Positions 60,974 through 64,000 of a DNA stretch of 64,000 nt are shown here, piece by piece. Numbering within the stretch: the stretch's first letter is position 1; the number at the start of each line of letters is the position of its first letter. The stretch spans positions 62,001 to 126,000 of the forward strand of contig CAVYPX010000017.1 of NCBI GenBank assembly GCA_963770485.1, written 5' to 3'. A program made the translations under genes and the position numbers. Under the pieces are notes generated by a model. That model saw only the letters and a program-made list of their open reading frames with translations, had not been told where the DNA came from and made no database searches. This DNA comes from CAVVEC01 sp963770485. Lineage in GTDB: Bacteria > Acidobacteriota > Terriglobia > Terriglobales > Acidobacteriaceae.

Positions 60974-61007
60974 GAAAAACCCCGATCCTGGGTTTCCAGG
61001 ATCGGGG
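60974..61007 (-). terminator. Intrinsic terminator of the large pilus-associated gene
   Basis: CCCCGATCCTGG-GTTT-CCAGGATCGGGG is a perfect 12-bp stem (60980-61007). On the minus strand it is followed by TTTTT (60979-60975). It lies 18 bp after the stop of the gene ending at 61026. Confidence 0.9.
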
Positions 61008-61025
61008 TTGGTGGATTCCGTTGAG

Positions 61026-64000
61026 TTAGTAGCAGCCGGTGTGCGGGGTAAAGCTCTGCCGATAACTCAGGTTGTCGATGTCGCGGAACAACGGCGTTCC
61101 TGGCGGCAGGTTTTGGTAGGTTGTGAACAGCGGATCGAAAGTGTAGTTTCGAGTCGGGGGCTCATAAACCGTGCCGCCGCCATTCTTATCCGTTCCGGTG
61201 GCATAAGTGGAGTAGTACATGCTCACCATCGATCCCTTGTAGTTCAGGATCTGCCCGCTCCACTTTTCCAGTTGACGCAGGAAATTGTGCAGTCCGCCAT
61301 CGGTGCCCCAGTCACCCACGGTCCATGCCGCACAACAGGTGGTGACCGGGAAGTTGATGTTCTTTCCGCCAGCGATCGCCGCTCGATAGTAAGTGTCGCT
61401 AGCCACGCGTCCGGCGTCGTTGCTGGGAGAGTTCAAGCTCGCAATGTCGGACCAGTTGTTGGACAGCATCGTAACCGAATCCCCGATTACGCCGGCCGCC
61501 GCATGCGCGGGCTCAACTCCAGGCGGATTGTTCCAGGTGGGATCATAGTTACCGTCGCCAGGAGTACAGCCAGGCTGGCCCGCAGCGGTACAGTTCGAGT
61601 TGTAGTTGCCCAGAATGTAGACGGGATTCTCTGAGCCGACGGTGAAGCCGCCCTTGCCATTATCCGGCCGGACCGGCACGTAACCGAGCGAGCCGTCCAC
61701 CAGTCTCAGCACATGCCGGGCCCCGCTGACCCAGTTGTTCTGGGCGACCGAGCAACTCGGCATGCGGCCGGGAGCAACCGTAAGGTACGGGTTGGGAGCG
61801 GCGGGATTCGCCATGACCAGCCGGTTCACGTTGGGCGTGGTGTAAGCGACGCCCACATAGCCCAAACCCAGGCCGAGGTTGCCAGCCCCGAAATTGTCCA
61901 GTACGCCATTGTTGTTGTCGTCTTCCGGCGACTCGGTCTTTCCCAGCGGAATTGCCTGGAGTCCACCATCTGGCGTACCCACCTGACTGCCGGTGTTGAC
62001 CGTGTCCTCGAAACCGGAATCACCGGTTTTGGTACCGGGGGCATCCACTTGAGTTCCGTTGGGGTTGGGCAACATTCCCCGGCGGTCGGAGAAGTACAGA
62101 ACGTAGCCGTTCTGAGCGGTAAAGTCCACCAGATTGCCGCTGCCCGGAACGGTTCCATTCAGCCATTTCTGCAGGTTGCCCACGTCCAGCTCGACCGCGT
62201 TCATGACGCCGGCCGGAGTGCAACTCACTCCCTGTACGACGTCTCGGGTTTCGCCTTCACGGGCGTCGTAGAAATTGATGGGATACCAGTTGTACATGGT
62301 GGGGCTTTGCCCACCCGGCCCGGTGCTGTCGCCATACTGATAAAAGTTCGTGGCTATGTCCTTGGTCACCTCGGGTGGCTTGCCACTGGTGCAATGCCAC
62401 ACGCCGCTGACCTTTACGCAGCTTGGCCCCGAGCCGAGCGAGTCTATCACTCCATTCGCGTTGCGATCCGCCGGCTCCTGGAAAACCAGGATGGCATTGG
62501 GATTCACGTCGTTGCCCCCCGGATTGCCGCCCGGGGCGGTAGGCGGAAGCGTATCGCGGGCGAACCCCAATTGCAGCCACTCGGCTGTTACCGGGTGGTA
62601 GGCGCCAAAGGCGTCGCGGTATTCGACGCGCAGATAACCATCCAGCAGGTTCCACGTGGTATTGCCGACCGGAGGAGCGGGATAAGCGACCGGAGTGTAC
62701 CAGGGGTAAGGAGCAGCCGCACCACAGCTTCCGTTTGCGGAGTTGCACTGAGACAGGGTGATCGGCTGCGGCGACTGGGTCAATCCGTGATTATCCCCGG
62801 CCGGGTTTTGAGCCATAAGCGGAGCGTTTAAGTCAAACAGGGTTACGTCACCTGCCAGCGGCGGCAGGGGTTGGTACAGCCAGTCGGCCGGCGCCGTGGT
62901 TGCCGTGCCAACCCAATTGGATGGGTCGGGGACGGCGGTGCTAGCCGCGGCAAAGTACATCGAATAAGAATGCCCGGCTGCCAAGGGGGGCGTTCCGGCC
63001 GGCACCGAAGTGGGCCACACGCCAAGCTGAGTGTTCACCCCGTTTAGGGCGTCGTTGAAATTCGCCAGGCGGATATTGTTTGGGTCGGCGGAGCCAGTCG
63101 CGAAGCCGGGGTGCGGAAGTTCATTCGGATTGTCGGAGAGCAACACCCGGATCGCGGCTTCATTGTAGAGGCGTGCCGAACCTAGTAGTGAGGTGGTCAG
63201 TTCTCCGGGCGGCGGCCGGCGGATAATCTCAAAAGCTTGTGGACCGTTGGCGGCGTTTCCTGCGCCGTTCACAAAGGGAAGAGATAGTTGCTTGGCTCCG
63301 GTGCCTCCCACGGCCGGGGGAGGGGGGATGACCCCTAAGTTTCCATTCTCAATCCAGCCGTGGTAAGTGCCCTGAGAAACTCCACCCCATGCAGGGTTCT
63401 GCCCGCCGGTAGTCCAGGTGTTGGCGGCCGCCCCTACTGCCACGCTGCCCTCGTTCACGGCGTTGTTGTTATCGACGCCCATGTTTCGGCAGGTCGCCGG
63501 TGTGGGCGGGTCACAACCCAGCGTGGTCGTGAGGACGTCAACGTCGCCCTGGTGAGTCGGTGCAGTGCCGTTAGTCCTCCCGTTGGGGAGTTCCCAGCGA
63601 ATGACGTTTCCCCAAGCCGTAACCTTGTCGTGAAAAGTCAACACGCTCCCGTCACCCTCGGCCAGATATAAGTCGCCGTTGGTGTGAACGCGGCCGGCGA
63701 AGTCCAGGTTCGTGCCGGCGAAGAAGCTCAGGTCGCTCTCCGAGAAGATACCAAACTGGAACACCGGGACCAGTGCCACTTCGACGGTGCGCGACATGTT
63801 CACTTCGTCGCCTACGGGCCCGATCGCGGTCACCTGCAAGCTGATGGGAAGGATCTGCGCGTACAACCCCGCGTAGGGACCGGTGGCGACCGGTCCGAAG
63901 TTCGTTGCCAAGCTGCCATCCGGGTTGGTGGCTGGGGTGAGGGTGTAAACCGGGTAGCTCATAAACGCTGTGTTGGTCGGCGCCATCGAACTCAGACCCT
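61026..64000 (-). CDS. Very large pilus-associated/secreted protein, 5' end outside the window
   Basis: At least 990 aa, with an open frame to the window edge, so the start is missing. Near the visible N-terminus VEVALVPVFQFGIFSESDLSFFAGTNLDFAGRVHTNGDLYLAEG resembles PilX-type pilus assembly proteins of Acidobacteria. Most of the body is G/N/P/T-rich with few charged helices, as in surface proteins. Two loops, DRNANGVIDS and DDNNNGVLDN, fit the Ca-binding D-x-N-x-N-G-x-x-D pattern. The C-terminal ...TPHTGCY end is unusual for a pilin. A strong terminator follows. Confidence 0.75.
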   Translation of the reverse strand, partial: GLSSMAPTNTAFMSYPVYTLTPATNPDGSLATNFGPVATGPYAGLYAQILPISLQVTAIGPVGDEVNMSRTVEVALVPVFQFGIFSESDLSFFAGTNLDFAGRVHTNGDLYLAEGDGSVLTFHDKVTAWGNVIRWELPNGRTNGTAPTHQGDVDVLTTTLGCDPPTPATCRNMGVDNNNAVNEGSVAVGAAANTWTTGGQNPAWGGVSQGTYHGWIENGNLGVIPPPPAVGGTGAKQLSLPFVNGAGNAANGPQAFEIIRRPPPGELTTSLLGSARLYNEAAIRVLLSDNPNELPHPGFATGSADPNNIRLANFNDALNGVNTQLGVWPTSVPAGTPPLAAGHSYSMYFAAASTAVPDPSNWVGTATTAPADWLYQPLPPLAGDVTLFDLNAPLMAQNPAGDNHGLTQSPQPITLSQCNSANGSCGAAAPYPWYTPVAYPAPPVGNTTWNLLDGYLRVEYRDAFGAYHPVTAEWLQLGFARDTLPPTAPGGNPGGNDVNPNAILVFQEPADRNANGVIDSLGSGPSCVKVSGVWHCTSGKPPEVTKDIATNFYQYGDSTGPGGQSPTMYNWYPINFYDAREGETRDVVQGVSCTPAGVMNAVELDVGNLQKWLNGTVPGSGNLVDFTAQNGYVLYFSDRRGMLPNPNGTQVDAPGTKTGDSGFEDTVNTGSQVGTPDGGLQAIPLGKTESPEDDNNNGVLDNFGAGNLGLGLGYVGVAYTTPNVNRLVMANPAAPNPYLTVAPGRMPSCSVAQNNWVSGARHVLRLVDGSLGYVPVRPDNGKGGFTVGSENPVYILGNYNSNCTAAGQPGCTPGDGNYDPTWNNPPGVEPAHAAAGVIGDSVTMLSNNWSDIASLNSPSNDAGRVASDTYYRAAIAGGKNINFPVTTCCAAWTVGDWGTDGGLHNFLRQLEKWSGQILNYKGSMVSMYYSTYATGTDKNGGGTVYEPPTRNYTFDPLFTTYQNLPPGTPLFRDIDNLSYRQSFTPHTGCY

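Noticed and set aside
61713..62831. 372-aa plus-strand frame within the pilus-associated gene region
   Set aside because: It is antisense to a long open frame with protein-like composition and has no recognisable domain.

Overview
The window looks like a chromosomal contig from a member of the Acidobacteriota (Terriglobia-like). This is inferred from the GC-rich housekeeping genes, the many long palindromic intergenic repeats of the 'GTCATCCTGAGC ... GTCGAAGGA' type, the scpA-scpB-rluB-trpS cluster, FHA-containing sigma-54 activators and the abundance of secreted TPR proteins. No rRNA is present, so placement below phylum is not possible from sequence alone. The single tRNA gene is tRNA-Ala(GGC).

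Layout. 1-10.9 kb holds metabolic and repair genes: an RNA-processing beta-CASP nuclease (5' truncated), DinB-like protein, trpD, sucC-sucD, ndk, a tautomerase, an ABM monooxygenase, purA, mutM, a ROK sugar kinase and hisC. 10.9-16.8 kb is a leftward cluster for chromosome segregation and translation (acyltransferase, M50 protease, trpS, scpA, scpB, VOC protein, rluB, hisC). 16.9-20.1 kb has an APC-type transporter and a secreted D-aminoacylase-like amidohydrolase. 20.1-27.6 kb is a leftward envelope cluster (two TPR-like secreted proteins, rnc, two signal peptidases I, AsmA). 27.9-31.4 kb carries a HAF-repeat secreted protein, an ECF sigma/anti-sigma pair and a coiled-coil exported protein.

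31.57-33.91 kb is the most unusual segment. A tRNA-Ala gene is followed by one large gene fusing a PD-(D/E)XK nuclease-like domain to a DUF2075-type SF1 helicase, and then by an exact 46-bp duplicate of the tRNA 3' half. This is the signature of a small tRNA-integrated island with no integrase left. 34-42 kb has an M23 peptidase, an FHA-GAF-AAA-Fis regulator, a probable small RNA with its own terminator, and a giant Lhr helicase that has absorbed intergenic palindromic repeats in frame. 42.1-43.7 kb has a PIN toxin with an unrecognised partner and a KdsC-like phosphatase. 44-50 kb has a TPR protein, a PBP1b-like peptidoglycan synthase and proS. 50-54 kb has an orphan HicB-like protein, a Tat-exported phosphoesterase and rfbB-rfbA. 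54-64 kb has small membrane or TonB-C proteins, a zinc-ribbon/SnoaL protein, an M3 peptidase, a HAD hydrolase and the 3' part of a very large pilus-associated protein.

Intergenic DNA is rich in repeats: a hairpin family with constant arms and a different perfect stem in each copy, a 90-bp family that also sits inside the Lhr gene, and heptamer tandem arrays. Promoter -10 hexamers often lie only 5-20 nt before start codons, suggesting leaderless or short-leader mRNAs.
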